Assembly: GCA_002412925.1 (NCBI GenBank) | Contig: DHVZ01000037.1 | Coordinates: 162,879 to 226,878, forward strand | Direction: 5' to 3' | Source of the DNA: Anaerolineales bacterium UBA5195 | GTDB lineage: Bacteria > Chloroflexota > Anaerolineae > Anaerolineales > Villigracilaceae | DNA length: 64,000 nt | Part shown: piece by piece, positions 1-8,036 of the stretch | How the letters are laid out: each line of letters begins with the position of its first letter | Position numbering within the stretch: the first letter of the stretch is position 1 | Notes under the pieces: generated by a model | Databases searched by the model: none | Seen by the model: only the letters and a program-made list of their open reading frames with translations | What the model was told of the DNA's origin: nothing | Program-made: the position numbers and the translations under genes

Positions 1-2
1 CA

Positions 3-494
3 TCGCCGACCCCCTACCCTTTTCCAACCATGGCGCCCATCCCAACGCCAAGTTCGCTGGAAGGGGTCTTCTGTGAATATGGTTTCTGCGTTGGTCACCC
101 GCAGGATTTTTACCTGATCGACCAGGGCGCAACGCGCCAGCCTCCTATCCCAAACACCTACGGCTATGGCATTCTATTTGGGTACAGCCAGACCCTTTTT
201 ATCCAGATGGCCTGGACCACCAGCGGACCAAGCTTCGATCCGCAATTGACCATGCGTTACATTTTGGAAGAAACTGAGGCACTGCAGGGCAGCCTGGATG
301 CGCAGTTGCTTGGAAAGCTAAATGTTTACTCCCAGCCCATTACTACCATCACAGCTTCCCTGCCCTACGGCGGGATCGCCTCGTGGCAATGCGGCGGGCG
401 CGATTTTGTCTGGAAAGTCTACACCCCGCAAGATGGCATGGCTCCGGCGCTTTTGAAACAGGCGATTGAGAAGTTCAGGTGTCAGAATGAGTAA
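3..494 (+). CDS. Partial protein of unknown function, 3' end of gene
   Basis: The reading frame is open from the left edge of the window, so the true start lies outside it. The first visible residues are rich in Pro, Thr and Ser (around PTPYPFPT), like the linker that follows a lipobox in many Anaerolineae lipoproteins. About 140 residues of an uncharacterised domain follow, with short hydrophobic strands and three scattered cysteines plus one near the C-terminus. I do not recognise the family. An exported or lipid-anchored protein is an inference from the linker only. An internal ATG at 30 is possible but has no convincing ribosome binding site. A hairpin terminator follows at 538. Confidence 0.6.
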   Translation, partial: SPTPYPFPTMAPIPTPSSLEGVFCEYGFCVGHPQDFYLIDQGATRQPPIPNTYGYGILFGYSQTLFIQMAWTTSGPSFDPQLTMRYILEETEALQGSLDAQLLGKLNVYSQPITTITASLPYGGIASWQCGGRDFVWKVYTPQDGMAPALLKQAIEKFRCQNE

Positions 495-537
495 AAAGTA
501 AAAAGAAACGAGTAAGACGAAAAAAGGAACCAAAAAA

Positions 538-566
538 GGGAGCGCCAGGGTAATGGCGCCCCCTTT
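538..566. terminator. Bidirectional terminator between convergent genes
   Basis: The arms GGGAGCGCCA and TGGCGCCCCC pair around a six-base loop. They are followed by TTTT on the plus strand and by a T-rich run on the minus strand. It separates the partial plus-strand gene from the convergent HAD-DinB gene. Confidence 0.6.
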
Positions 567-599
567 TACTTCTTGTTTATTTCTCGTTGCTTTTTAGCC

Positions 600-1784
600 C
601 TACTTCACCGCGGCCATGGCTTGCTGGATGTGCAAACGGTCGTGATCGACCATGAAGCCAACCAGTTCACGTAAATTGGTCGGCCCGAAGATGGTGTGGC
701 GGGCACTGCGTTTCCAATCGTCAGCAGTAATACTTCTCAGCCTGTCCACAAGCCTGGCTCGCGCAATGAAAAATTCGCCCAGGGCTGTTTCGCCATTTTG
801 ATGGATATACTGTCGTTCTTCAGCCCATTGGTCGGTCATCTGACCGGCAATGAAGGCCTTGTCTTCGCGCAAAACAGTTTCAACCCGCGCCAGATTGACG
901 TCCGCATCTACATCGCAAAGATGGCAAAGAACTTCCAGAAAGGCCCATTCACCCGGCTGAGAGCGCTTGATCCATTGCTCGGGAGCCAGTGAAAGCGAGA
1001 GAGTGTGTAATACCGCCGGGGTTGCCTGTAAGAAAGCCAGCAAAGCCGCAGGAGATGAGTAATCCGCTTTGAGGGCAGATAAATCTGTCGATTCCAGGTA
1101 AAGGCGCAAATCCGCCAGCGTACCATGTGGTACGCCATCTGGAGGTCGCTGTCCGTCGGCGGACAGCCAAAAAGATGGAAGTCCCGCTTCCCTGGCTGGG
1201 GCGATATCACGCTCCAGACTGTCACCCACCATCAACAGCGGGCCATCTGTCCAACCCATGCGCGCCAGGAATTCAGGAAAATAGGCCACCGAGACTTTGG
1301 CAAAATGGAAAGTTTGGAAATCGGGAATCAGGGCGAAAGGGTATTTCTCGGGAGCAAGCCCCGCCCATCGCAGGCGATGAAGAATGGCTTTGCGCGGGAA
1401 AAGCGGATCGGTGGCAATGGCAACCTTCCAGCCCTGGGAAAAAGCCCATTCCACGAGCGCGATGGCCTCGGGGCGGGGTTTGGTCAACGGCTCGAGCGTT
1501 GGAAAAACATCGTCGTAGAATTTGTCGATCGCGGCGGCCAGGTCAGCCTGGGGCAGATCAAGCGCAGGATAAAAGTTTTCGCCAAAAACCTGTTCCAGGG
1601 TGCGATCCATGCGCATACTACCGTACATGACCTGCGTCCCGCGGGCAAGTTCGCGGATGAATTTATCCGGCGAGACGGCATGCGCCATGTGCGCGGCCAG
1701 TTTTTGAAAATACACCGGGATGAGCGCATCGATGTTTGAATCCAGCAGGGTATCGTCGAGGTCGAGCAGTAGGTTGAAGGTCAT
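600..1784 (-). CDS. HAD-family hydrolase fused to a DinB-like domain
   Basis: The protein has 394 residues. The N-terminal half is a haloacid dehalogenase-like phosphatase: motif I is DLDDTLLDS near residue 8, a Thr follows in IATDPLFPRK, and motif IV is GDSLERDI. The C-terminal 150 residues look like a DinB/YfiT four-helix bundle with the metal-ligand histidines expected for that fold (CHLCDVD and DHDRLHIQQ). The substrate is unknown. The start at 1784 is chosen because it places the HAD motif near the N-terminus and because this ATG overlaps the stop of the upstream Cys-rich gene in an ATGA junction. The longer frame upstream has low-complexity, non-HAD sequence. The fusion suggests a damage-clearing or thiol-dependent role, which is inference. 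Confidence 0.85.
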   Translation of the reverse strand: MTFNLLLDLDDTLLDSNIDALIPVYFQKLAAHMAHAVSPDKFIRELARGTQVMYGSMRMDRTLEQVFGENFYPALDLPQADLAAAIDKFYDDVFPTLEPLTKPRPEAIALVEWAFSQGWKVAIATDPLFPRKAILHRLRWAGLAPEKYPFALIPDFQTFHFAKVSVAYFPEFLARMGWTDGPLLMVGDSLERDIAPAREAGLPSFWLSADGQRPPDGVPHGTLADLRLYLESTDLSALKADYSSPAALLAFLQATPAVLHTLSLSLAPEQWIKRSQPGEWAFLEVLCHLCDVDADVNLARVETVLREDKAFIAGQMTDQWAEERQYIHQNGETALGEFFIARARLVDRLRSITADDWKRSARHTIFGPTNLRELVGFMVDHDRLHIQQAMAAVK

Positions 1785-2110
1785 TTTTTCACGTCGAAAA
1801 TGGGTGGGATCGGGTGGCATTCCCCGCAGCCAACATGCGGTTCTTGCACATCGCGTCTGGTTTTCTCGCAATATGCGCTAACCTGCACGCGACGCGAAAA
1901 GGCGGCTCCGAACGGGCGAGCCACCGTAGCCCGCAGTTGCAGGAATTCGCAGGCATTTGCGCGAACAATCCCAGGAGCCGGGCAGGTTCTGCACAAATCA
2001 GGCGTCCACTTCTGGCCGGAGGCCTGGAGCAGGCGGCACTCTTCCGTAGAGCGTCCACGATAATAGTCACTATAAAAATATTTACATTCAAAGCCGGCAG
2101 GCGTGCGCAT
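1781..2110 (-). CDS. Small cysteine-rich protein, probably metal-binding
   Basis: The protein has 109 residues and eight cysteines (9, 25, 40, 43, 54, 81, 95, 98). They include two CxxC pairs, in LCRTCP and GCGECH, and the second is followed by His99. This spacing fits a zinc or iron-sulphur site. I recall similar small proteins in Chloroflexota genomes but cannot name a family. Its stop codon overlaps the start of the HAD-DinB gene (ATGA), so the two are probably translated together. The sequence GGGAATT precedes the ATG. A plus-strand frame covers the same bases; the minus frame is preferred for its regular cysteine pattern and coupled stop. Confidence 0.7.
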   Translation of the reverse strand: MRTPAGFECKYFYSDYYRGRSTEECRLLQASGQKWTPDLCRTCPAPGIVRANACEFLQLRATVARPFGAAFSRRVQVSAYCEKTRRDVQEPHVGCGECHPIPPIFDVKK

Positions 2111-2120
2111 TTTAATTCCC

Positions 2121-2197
2121 GATAGTCAGTACTTCGCGAAAGTTGAAAGAATTTCCGATTTTGGGTTTCTCCAAGATGTTTCGTGAACTACCAATAG
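2121..2197. repeat. Dispersed inverted-repeat element, copy A
   Basis: This is an imperfect palindrome just upstream of the Cys-rich gene. The right arm reads AAGATGTTTCGTGAACTACC. The left arm, read on the minus strand, contains CTTTCGCGAAGTACTGA. The same arm sequences recur at 20818, 25708 and 28677, always between genes. Confidence 0.7.
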
Positions 2198-2234
2198 TTA
2201 ATAGAGTTGGGGTCACGATTTGCGATTGTATCAT

Positions 2235-2275
2235 CAAAAAGTTAACCCTGAGCCGAAAAACAGCTCAGGGTTAAC
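2235..2275 (-). terminator. Rho-independent terminator of efp
   Basis: The perfect 13-base arms GTTAACCCTGAGC and GCTCAGGGTTAAC surround a nine-base loop. On the minus strand they are followed by TTTTT. It lies 50 bases past the efp stop. Confidence 0.85.
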
Positions 2276-2324
2276 AGGTTTCTATCGTTTTGGTTCGGTT
2301 TTATCGCAACCAAGCATTGCGGCG

Positions 2325-2882
2325 CTAAACGCGGGTGACGTATTCTCCAGTCCGGGTATCGACACGGATGGTATCGCCCTCTTTGACGAAATTCGGCACC
2401 TGGACAGAAACACCGGTTTCCACCTTAACCTTCTTCGTCACACCGGTGGCGGTGTCTCCACGCACGGCAACTTCCGCCGTGATGACTTTTAGATCAACGG
2501 AGGTGGGCAATTCGATGTCAATTGGTTCGCCTTGATAGAAGGTTAGCTTGCATTCCATACCTTCCTTCAGGTAACCGGCGCTTTCACCCAGGATGTCACC
2601 TTTAATGGCAGGCTGGTCGTAGGTTTCATTGTCCATGAAATGGAAAAAATCGCCATCCGAGTAAAGGTAGGCGCAATTGTGATAATCAAGGTTCGCATCG
2701 GGAACGCGGTCACCGGACTGGAAGGTCTTTTCAATGTTGGAACCGGTGCGCAGGTTTCGCGCCTTGATTTTAATGGTGGCATTGCCACGGCCTGGTTTAT
2801 GATGACTGTACTCAATCACCTTTAAAAGTTGGCCATCGTACTCAAAGGTCACGCCTTTGCGAAGTTCGTTTACATCAATCAT
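2325..2882 (-). CDS. efp: Translation elongation factor P
   Basis: This 185-residue protein is full length for EF-P and has the three OB-like domains. It binds ribosomes stalled on polyproline and stimulates peptide bond formation. The domain I loop that reaches the peptidyl transferase centre reads HKPGRGNAT, so Arg32 sits at the tip where E. coli EF-P has the modified Lys34. The C-terminal signature lies in VPNFVKEGDTIRVDTRTGEY. It has its own promoter inside the end of the upstream mog gene and a strong terminator. The ribosome binding site AGAGGAAAG precedes the ATG. No gene for a known EF-P modifying enzyme is nearby. Confidence 0.97.
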   Translation of the reverse strand: MIDVNELRKGVTFEYDGQLLKVIEYSHHKPGRGNATIKIKARNLRTGSNIEKTFQSGDRVPDANLDYHNCAYLYSDGDFFHFMDNETYDQPAIKGDILGESAGYLKEGMECKLTFYQGEPIDIELPTSVDLKVITAEVAVRGDTATGVTKKVKVETGVSVQVPNFVKEGDTIRVDTRTGEYVTRV

Positions 2883-2929
2883 GTCTTTCCTCTTTTGGTG
2901 TTTCCTTAAAATGAATTTAGAGCGGCGGG

Positions 2930-2959
2930 ATTATAGCACTGCTCACGGATTACTGGCAA
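2930..2959 (-). promoter_or_regulatory. Sigma-70-type promoter of efp
   Basis: On the minus strand TTGCCA (2959-2954) and TATAAT (2935-2930) are 18 bases apart, with TGC directly before the -10 (extended -10). It lies at the end of the mog gene and reads toward efp. Confidence 0.75.
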
Positions 2960-3449
2960 GGTGGTTTTCAGATTGCGGATCCTCACGCAGCAACTCCACG
3001 GCATGATTCAAAACTGGAAGGACTACATAAAAGTTTTCGAGCGCGCCCTTGGGGCTGCCTGGCAGGTTAATAATCAGCGTCCGCGCGCGGATGCCTGAAA
3101 CAGCGCGCGAAAGCATGGCATGAGGCGTCACTTTCAAGCTGGCGGTCCGCATGGATTCATCCAGGCCAGGGGTCAGGCGCTCAACAGCCCGCCGTGTGGC
3201 TTCGGGAGTCACATCGCGCGGGGCAAAGCCGGTTCCGCCGGTGGTCAGTAACACATCGAAACGGTTCGAATCGGCCCATTCGACAAGTTTCTGGTAAATG
3301 ATCTCAACCTCATCCGGGATGATGCCTCTTTCAACCACCTGCCAACCCTTTGCCCTCACCGCATCGACGAGCGCGGGGCCAGAAGCGTCAGGGCGGTCGC
3401 CGCGCGAGGAGCGGTCGGAGATGGTGAGAATGCCGAAGCGGAGAGTCAT
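2943..3449 (-). CDS. MogA/MoaB-family molybdenum cofactor protein
   Basis: This 168-residue protein has the molybdopterin-binding fold of MogA and MoaB. These enzymes adenylylate molybdopterin before molybdenum insertion. Characteristic segments are ILTISDRSSRG at the start, the nucleotide loop LLTTGGTGFAPRDVTPEA, and the INLPGSPKGA segment near the C-terminus. MogA and MoaB cannot be told apart by sequence alone here. No other cofactor gene is in the window, so the link to a molybdoenzyme is not visible. It is the last member of a minus-strand run starting at hsp20, 38 bases after the GNAT gene. Confidence 0.9.
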   Translation of the reverse strand: MTLRFGILTISDRSSRGDRPDASGPALVDAVRAKGWQVVERGIIPDEVEIIYQKLVEWADSNRFDVLLTTGGTGFAPRDVTPEATRRAVERLTPGLDESMRTASLKVTPHAMLSRAVSGIRARTLIINLPGSPKGALENFYVVLPVLNHAVELLREDPQSENHLASNP

Positions 3450-3487
3450 GTCAGGTTATCGGATGTGCGGCTTAGGCGCAAGGGGAG

Positions 3488-3919
3488 TCAAACCAGGTTT
3501 TTTCCAAACAGATCGACAAAATCCATACCAGCCCAGTCGCGTGCTTCGTAAAAAAGCCTGGCAACCTGATTGCCTTTTTTGACCAGCAAGTAAGCCTTGC
3601 GGCATCCTTTTTGGCGCAAACGTAACTCGACTTCGTCCATCAAGCGGTTGGCCAGCCCCTGGCGACGGCATTCAGGATCAACCGCCAGGTGATAAATCAT
3701 GCCTCGCCGGCCATCAAAACCACCAATGACGGTGCCAACGATTCGCCCGCCCTGCTCGGCAACCAGGAATAGCTCTGGATCGCGTTGACATTTTTTCTCG
3801 ATCTCATCCAACTGATCAGAAGGACTAATCCCGATCCCTTCCCCGGCGTTTTGCCACAAGGCAAAGGCTTCCGCATAATCAGCGGGAAAACTGAACTGAC
3901 GTAGAACAAAATCAGTCAT
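3488..3919 (-). CDS. GNAT-family N-acetyltransferase
   Basis: This 143-residue single-domain protein has the acetyl-CoA binding signature of the GNAT fold in HLAVDPECRRQGLANRLM (motif A, Q/RxxGxG/A type), followed by LLVKKGNQVARLFYEARDW. The substrate cannot be told. Its length and layout resemble RimI-like or YpeA-like acetyltransferases. The start at 3919 is supported by an ATGA overlap with the stop of the receiver gene upstream, and the longer frame reads through that gene in the wrong frame. It probably belongs to the hsp20-lon transcript. Confidence 0.88.
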   Translation of the reverse strand: MTDFVLRQFSFPADYAEAFALWQNAGEGIGISPSDQLDEIEKKCQRDPELFLVAEQGGRIVGTVIGGFDGRRGMIYHLAVDPECRRQGLANRLMDEVELRLRQKGCRKAYLLVKKGNQVARLFYEARDWAGMDFVDLFGKNLV

Positions 3920-4281
3920 GAGCTTCGAGCAGCAAGACCTGCCTTGATGGCCTCGATCAGCGTGTCTGGCATATATGGCTTTAGCAGGAAAGTATCGGCC
4001 CCGGCGGCCTTGCATTCGCTGTCCAGATTCATCCCAGATTGCATAATCACAAAGATATTATGCAAGCTGGGGTCAGAGCGGATTTCACGCAATAAATCTA
4101 CGCCATTGCCCTGGGTCAGATGCACATCCAGTAAAACCGCCTCAGGGCGCTCCCGGTATATAGCGGCGAGCACATTTTCTTGCTCGTCCAATGTCACCGT
4201 TTCATACTTTTCCATTTTCAGGAGAGTCCTGAGCAGGGACAGCATGGTCGGGTCATCTTCAACCAACATAATCTTAGGCAT
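3916..4281 (-). CDS. Single-domain response regulator (receiver only)
   Basis: The protein has 121 residues and only a CheY-like receiver domain. The acidic pair is in VEDD (residues 7-10), the phospho-acceptor is Asp52 in LLDVHLTQGNG, and the conserved Lys is in LLKPYMPDT. There is no output domain, so it must act through a protein partner. Its start overlaps the end of lon by eight bases (ATGCCTAA) and its stop overlaps the GNAT gene, so the three are tightly coupled. No histidine kinase is adjacent; the closest one in the window is at 52.5 kb. Confidence 0.92.
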   Translation of the reverse strand: MPKIMLVEDDPTMLSLLRTLLKMEKYETVTLDEQENVLAAIYRERPEAVLLDVHLTQGNGVDLLREIRSDPSLHNIFVIMQSGMNLDSECKAAGADTFLLKPYMPDTLIEAIKAGLAARSS

Positions 4282-6913
4282 TTATAGAATCCTCAGGCAC
4301 GGAGCCCTTCATTTTTCTGACTTGCGAAGCTTTTGGCTTCGATTTTTTGCTGATCGTTTTTTGCAGCTTTTTTTTGGCAGGATCCAGCGCGGCAGCCAGC
4401 ACTTCATCCACGTTCTCGGCAAAAACAAACTGCATCGCTTTCTGGATCTCTTCGGGGACATCTTCGAGATCGGGTTCATTCCGTTTGGGCAAAACGACCG
4501 TGCGCAGACCATTCCGATGAGCAGCCAGTACCTTTTCCTTGAGCCCGCCAATCGGGAGCACCTGTCCTCGCAGCGTAATCTCGCCTGTCATCCCCAGCCC
4601 GGGCTTCACCAGGCGGCCAGAGATGAGCGAAGTCAGGGCTGTGGCAATCGTCACGCCAGCTGATGGGCCGTCTTTTGGCTGCGCACCCGCCGGGATATGC
4701 AGGTGGAAATCCGATTTCTCGAAGAAATCAGCCTCCAGGCCCAATTGGTCGGCATGCGCTCGGACATAAGACATGGCCGCGCGAGCCGATTCCTGCATGA
4801 CATTGCCGACCGAGCCAGTCACCTGGAAGCCTTTGGCCCCGGGCATGCGCGTGGCTTCGATGAACAAGACATCGCCGCCGTAAGGTGTCCAGGCCAGGCC
4901 AGGGACAACACCCGCCACCGAAGTGCGCAGGCTGAGTTCTTCTGGTCCTTGAAAAGGCGGGTGACTGAGAAATTCCTTGACCAAGTCAGGAGTCACTTCA
5001 AAGGTTGTGCTTTTGTTCTCGGCAATCCGCGTACCAATTTTACGGCAGACAGAACCAATATTTCTTTCCAGATTCCTTACACCTGCCTCGCGGGTGTAGA
5101 GTTGGGCGATGCTCCGGATGGATTCATCCGTGAAGGAAACTTCTTCAGGACGCAGCCCGTTTTCGCGAATCTGGCGCGGAATGAGATAGCCCTTGGCAAT
5201 GGCAATCTTTTCACCCTCGGTATAACCCGAAAGCTCGATGATTTCCATACGGTCGCGCAAAGGACCGGGAACAGTTTCCAGGGTATTGGCAGTGGTAATG
5301 AACATCACCTGAGAGAGATCGTAAGCCACTTCCAGGTAATTATCGCGGAATTCGATGTTCTGTTCCGGGTCGAGCACTTCCAGCAAAGCCGAAGCCGGGT
5401 CGCCATGGAAATCGGTCGTTAATTTATCAATTTCATCCAACATAAAGACCGGGTTGCGCGACTCAACACGGCGCAAAGATTGCAGAATGCGCCCCGGCAT
5501 GGCGCCAATGTAAGTGCGGCGATGCCCACGGATCTCGGCCTCGTCGCGCAGGCCGCCCAGCGAGGCGCGGATGAACTTGCGTCCCATCGCGCGCGCAATC
5601 GACTGTCCCAGGGACGTTTTACCCACCCCGGGCGGGCCAACGAAACACAAAATCACACCTTCGCGATCGCGCCGGATGACATCGTCAGAGATGGCCGGCT
5701 CATCATCCTTGCGTTCCAGGCGCAATTTCCGCACGGCCAGGAACTCTAAAATTCGTTCTTTGACATCTTTCAGCCCGTAATGGTCTTTTTCGAGCACTTC
5801 GCGGGCGTGGACAATCTCCAGGTTATCCTGTGTGCTGGTTGACCAGGGAATTGTCACCAGCCAATCGAGATAGGTGCGGATGACGCCATATTCGGCGGCT
5901 GCGGTGGGCAGCCGTGACAGACGCTCCAACTCCCTTTGGGCCTGTTTCGCGGCTTCTTCGGGCATTTTCGCCGTTTCGATTTTTTGCCGGAACTCCTCCA
6001 CTTCGACGGCCTGCTCATCCCGTTCGCCAAGCTCCTTCTGGATGGCCTTGAGCTGTTCGCGCAGGAAATAATCGCGTTGGACTTTGTCGATCTCGGAACG
6101 CGCCTCGTTCTGGATTTTTTGTCCCAACTGCAGTACTTCCGTTTCGCGAACCAGGAAATTTACCAGCTTGCGGAGTTTTTCGGAAACCGAATCGATTTCA
6201 AGCAGGCTTTGAGCCTCGTCTAATTCAATGCGCTGGAAATTTGTAATCGAATAAACCGTCTGTAGAGGGTCTTCAATGCTGGTGATCGAGCCGATCAATT
6301 CGCGCGGAAAGGACGGAATTAATTCTGCAATCGCGCCAAACTGGTCGCGGGCGTTGCGTGCCAGCGCATCAATCTCGATGCCGGTCTCCACCGTCTCGGG
6401 GCAGCGTTCAATGCGCGCCATCAGGTACGGCTCGGTCTGGGTAAACTCCACCAGCCGGAAACGCTCCACGCCCTGCACCAGCAAACGGATGGTGCCATCT
6501 GGCGCACGCAAAAGGCGATGAATGGTGGACAGGGTTCCGACGCCATACAAATCTTCAGGGCCAGGCATTTCAAGGTTGGGGTCTTTGGCAGCCACCAACC
6601 CGACGAAACGATTCCCGGCCACGACATCATCAACTAGTTTGACGGAGCGTGGCTGACCAATCGTCAGCGGAACAGCGGTTTGGGGAAAAACAACCACCCC
6701 GCGCAAAGGCAGAATCGGGATAATTTCAGGGGTCGGCACGGCCTCTTCGCCTTCAGGAAACTCCGGCTGCGGGGCTGGTTGGATAACATCGGCTTGCTGC
6801 TGGCCAAAACGTGCAACCATGGACGGCATCAGCATGTCCAATAATTCGGCGTCATTTTCGTCAATCCAATCGAATAGATCGGCAGGGCTGGTGTGCCATC
6901 GGGAGGCGGGCAT
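4274..6913 (-). CDS. lon: ATP-dependent protease La (Lon)
   Basis: This 879-residue cytoplasmic AAA+ serine protease degrades misfolded and regulatory proteins. In order it has an N-terminal LON substrate domain (about 65-260, starting IIPILPLRGVVVFP), a coiled-coil helical region, the Walker A loop GPPGVGKTS, Walker B VFMLDEIDK, and the protease domain with the Ser751-Lys794 dyad (PKDGPSAG and GGLKEK). It exceeds the roughly 784 residues of E. coli Lon through about 60 extra N-terminal residues and a Lys-rich tail. It lies 15 bases downstream of hsp20, which suggests one stress-response transcript. Confidence 0.97.
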   Translation of the reverse strand: MPASRWHTSPADLFDWIDENDAELLDMLMPSMVARFGQQQADVIQPAPQPEFPEGEEAVPTPEIIPILPLRGVVVFPQTAVPLTIGQPRSVKLVDDVVAGNRFVGLVAAKDPNLEMPGPEDLYGVGTLSTIHRLLRAPDGTIRLLVQGVERFRLVEFTQTEPYLMARIERCPETVETGIEIDALARNARDQFGAIAELIPSFPRELIGSITSIEDPLQTVYSITNFQRIELDEAQSLLEIDSVSEKLRKLVNFLVRETEVLQLGQKIQNEARSEIDKVQRDYFLREQLKAIQKELGERDEQAVEVEEFRQKIETAKMPEEAAKQAQRELERLSRLPTAAAEYGVIRTYLDWLVTIPWSTSTQDNLEIVHAREVLEKDHYGLKDVKERILEFLAVRKLRLERKDDEPAISDDVIRRDREGVILCFVGPPGVGKTSLGQSIARAMGRKFIRASLGGLRDEAEIRGHRRTYIGAMPGRILQSLRRVESRNPVFMLDEIDKLTTDFHGDPASALLEVLDPEQNIEFRDNYLEVAYDLSQVMFITTANTLETVPGPLRDRMEIIELSGYTEGEKIAIAKGYLIPRQIRENGLRPEEVSFTDESIRSIAQLYTREAGVRNLERNIGSVCRKIGTRIAENKSTTFEVTPDLVKEFLSHPPFQGPEELSLRTSVAGVVPGLAWTPYGGDVLFIEATRMPGAKGFQVTGSVGNVMQESARAAMSYVRAHADQLGLEADFFEKSDFHLHIPAGAQPKDGPSAGVTIATALTSLISGRLVKPGLGMTGEITLRGQVLPIGGLKEKVLAAHRNGLRTVVLPKRNEPDLEDVPEEIQKAMQFVFAENVDEVLAAALDPAKKKLQKTISKKSKPKASQVRKMKGSVPEDSINA

Positions 6914-6928
6914 AAAGGGGTTTTTTCC

Positions 6929-7339
6929 TTATTTGACTTTAATCTGGTTGCTCAAGGCTTTGGGAAGGGTAATGGTGAGAAAACCATCCTCGTATTCGGC
7001 GACTGAGCTTTCAATCTCCACCGCGCCGGGGATCGCCACGACGCTGCTGAATTCGCCAAACCGGACTTCCATTTGATGATAAGCACGGCGCTCTGGCTTA
7101 TCAGGGCGTATGCCGCTAATCGACAATAAATTGTTCTCAACCTGCACGGAAAAATCCTGTTGGCGCATCCCGGCTACTTCTACGCGCACAATGTATGCCT
7201 TGTCAGTTTCGAAGACGTCGGTGGGCGGACTCCAAATATGGGACTGAACGCGCATCTGCCAGTTGAGAGCGTCAACCAGCATTCGTCGTTTTTCCGGCAA
7301 TTCTGAACCTCGAGCAGATTTCAGTATTACTGTGGGCAT
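6929..7339 (-). CDS. Small heat shock protein, Hsp20 family
   Basis: This 136-residue protein has an alpha-crystallin domain (about 40-130). It starts at PPTDVFETDKAYIVRVEVAGM, and the closing segment is EDGFLTITLPKA. Such proteins hold unfolding proteins in a refoldable state. The start at 7339 is preceded by AAGGAAGATCTC, a good ribosome binding site; the longer upstream frame lacks one. It is first in the run leading to lon, which makes sense as a chaperone-protease pair. I found no CIRCE palindrome upstream. TGTTATACGG about 60 bases upstream may be an extended -10. Confidence 0.93.
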   Translation of the reverse strand: MPTVILKSARGSELPEKRRMLVDALNWQMRVQSHIWSPPTDVFETDKAYIVRVEVAGMRQQDFSVQVENNLLSISGIRPDKPERRAYHQMEVRFGEFSSVVAIPGAVEIESSVAEYEDGFLTITLPKALSNQIKVK

Positions 7340-7537
7340 GAGATCTTCCTTGTAAAAGCACCCAAACATCGCAGACCGTATAACAGGCTTTTCCTTGACT
7401 TCAGGCCATTCCGGCAAAAATCAGAAATTCTCCCAATATACCCGTCACAGTCACAAATCATGCTTTTCTAGAGCAGGAATGCGCAATTTTATGGCCGCGG
7501 ACATCACATCCTGTTTCCTATTCGAAAAACTATCAGG

Positions 7538-7610
7538 CGCCCTGGGCGGGACTCGAACCCACAACCAACAGCTTAGAAGGCTGCTGCTCTGTCCATTGAG
7601 CTACCGGGGC
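7538..7610 (-). tRNA. tRNA-Arg (anticodon TCT)
   Basis: This 73-base cloverleaf has the anticodon loop CTTCTAA, giving TCT, which reads AGA and AGG codons. The D-stem is GCTC/GAGC, and the T-loop TTCGAGT is closed by GTGGG/CCCGC. The acceptor stem GCCCCGG/CCAGGGC carries one C-A mismatch at the fifth pair. No CCA is encoded. It stands alone between the hsp20 promoter region and an unknown gene. Confidence 0.93.
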
Positions 7611-7618
7611 GTGTTTCC

Positions 7619-8035
7619 TTAATCCAGAATCGGACGAATACCCTTATAGATGCGCGGGCCTGAAAGCGTGATCAAGATGGTGTTCGCCGGGCGACTCAAA
7701 CGAGCTGAAAGCTCCATGGGAGTCAGCGGACTGTTGCCATTTGCCAGGAAAATGCGAAAAACTGCCTCCACAAGCTGGGTTTGCCCGGTGACAAACTCTG
7801 GCTGCAAGGCACAGTGGGTCAGGATCACTTGCTGCAATCCGTCCATTGGGCGAACTTCGGCGGTTTCGGGGTCAACAAAATCTATCATGGTTCCGGTCGG
7901 CATATCCGCCATCTTTTCCCTGTGTTCGGAGCACAGCAAGCTGCGCAAGTGAACATGCCAATCATTCTCGCTCTGCTTCCACCAGTCAAAATCAACGTGG
8001 AAACGGGTCTGGAGGGATGGTTTAACCAGGCTCAT
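7619..8035 (-). CDS. Conserved-looking protein of unknown function
   Basis: The protein has 138 residues. I do not recognise a domain. The C-terminal third (around NSPLTPMELSARLSRPANTIL) looks like a winged-helix or helix-turn-helix segment, and the stretch just before it is hydrophobic. The start at 8035 lies one base after the stop of the 528-residue upstream gene, so the pair is translationally coupled. The related-looking terminal segments of the two genes suggest a shared role in nucleic acid handling, but that is weak inference. Confidence 0.75.
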   Translation of the reverse strand: MSLVKPSLQTRFHVDFDWWKQSENDWHVHLRSLLCSEHREKMADMPTGTMIDFVDPETAEVRPMDGLQQVILTHCALQPEFVTGQTQLVEAVFRIFLANGNSPLTPMELSARLSRPANTILITLSGPRIYKGIRPILD

Positions 8036-8036
8036 G

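Noticed and set aside
1814..2125. Plus-strand frame opposite the Cys-rich gene
   Set aside because: The minus frame has a regular CxxC pattern and a coupled stop; the plus frame has neither a ribosome binding site nor a recognisable pattern.
7340..7537. CIRCE operator upstream of hsp20
   Set aside because: The TTAGCACTC/GAGTGCTAA palindrome is absent.
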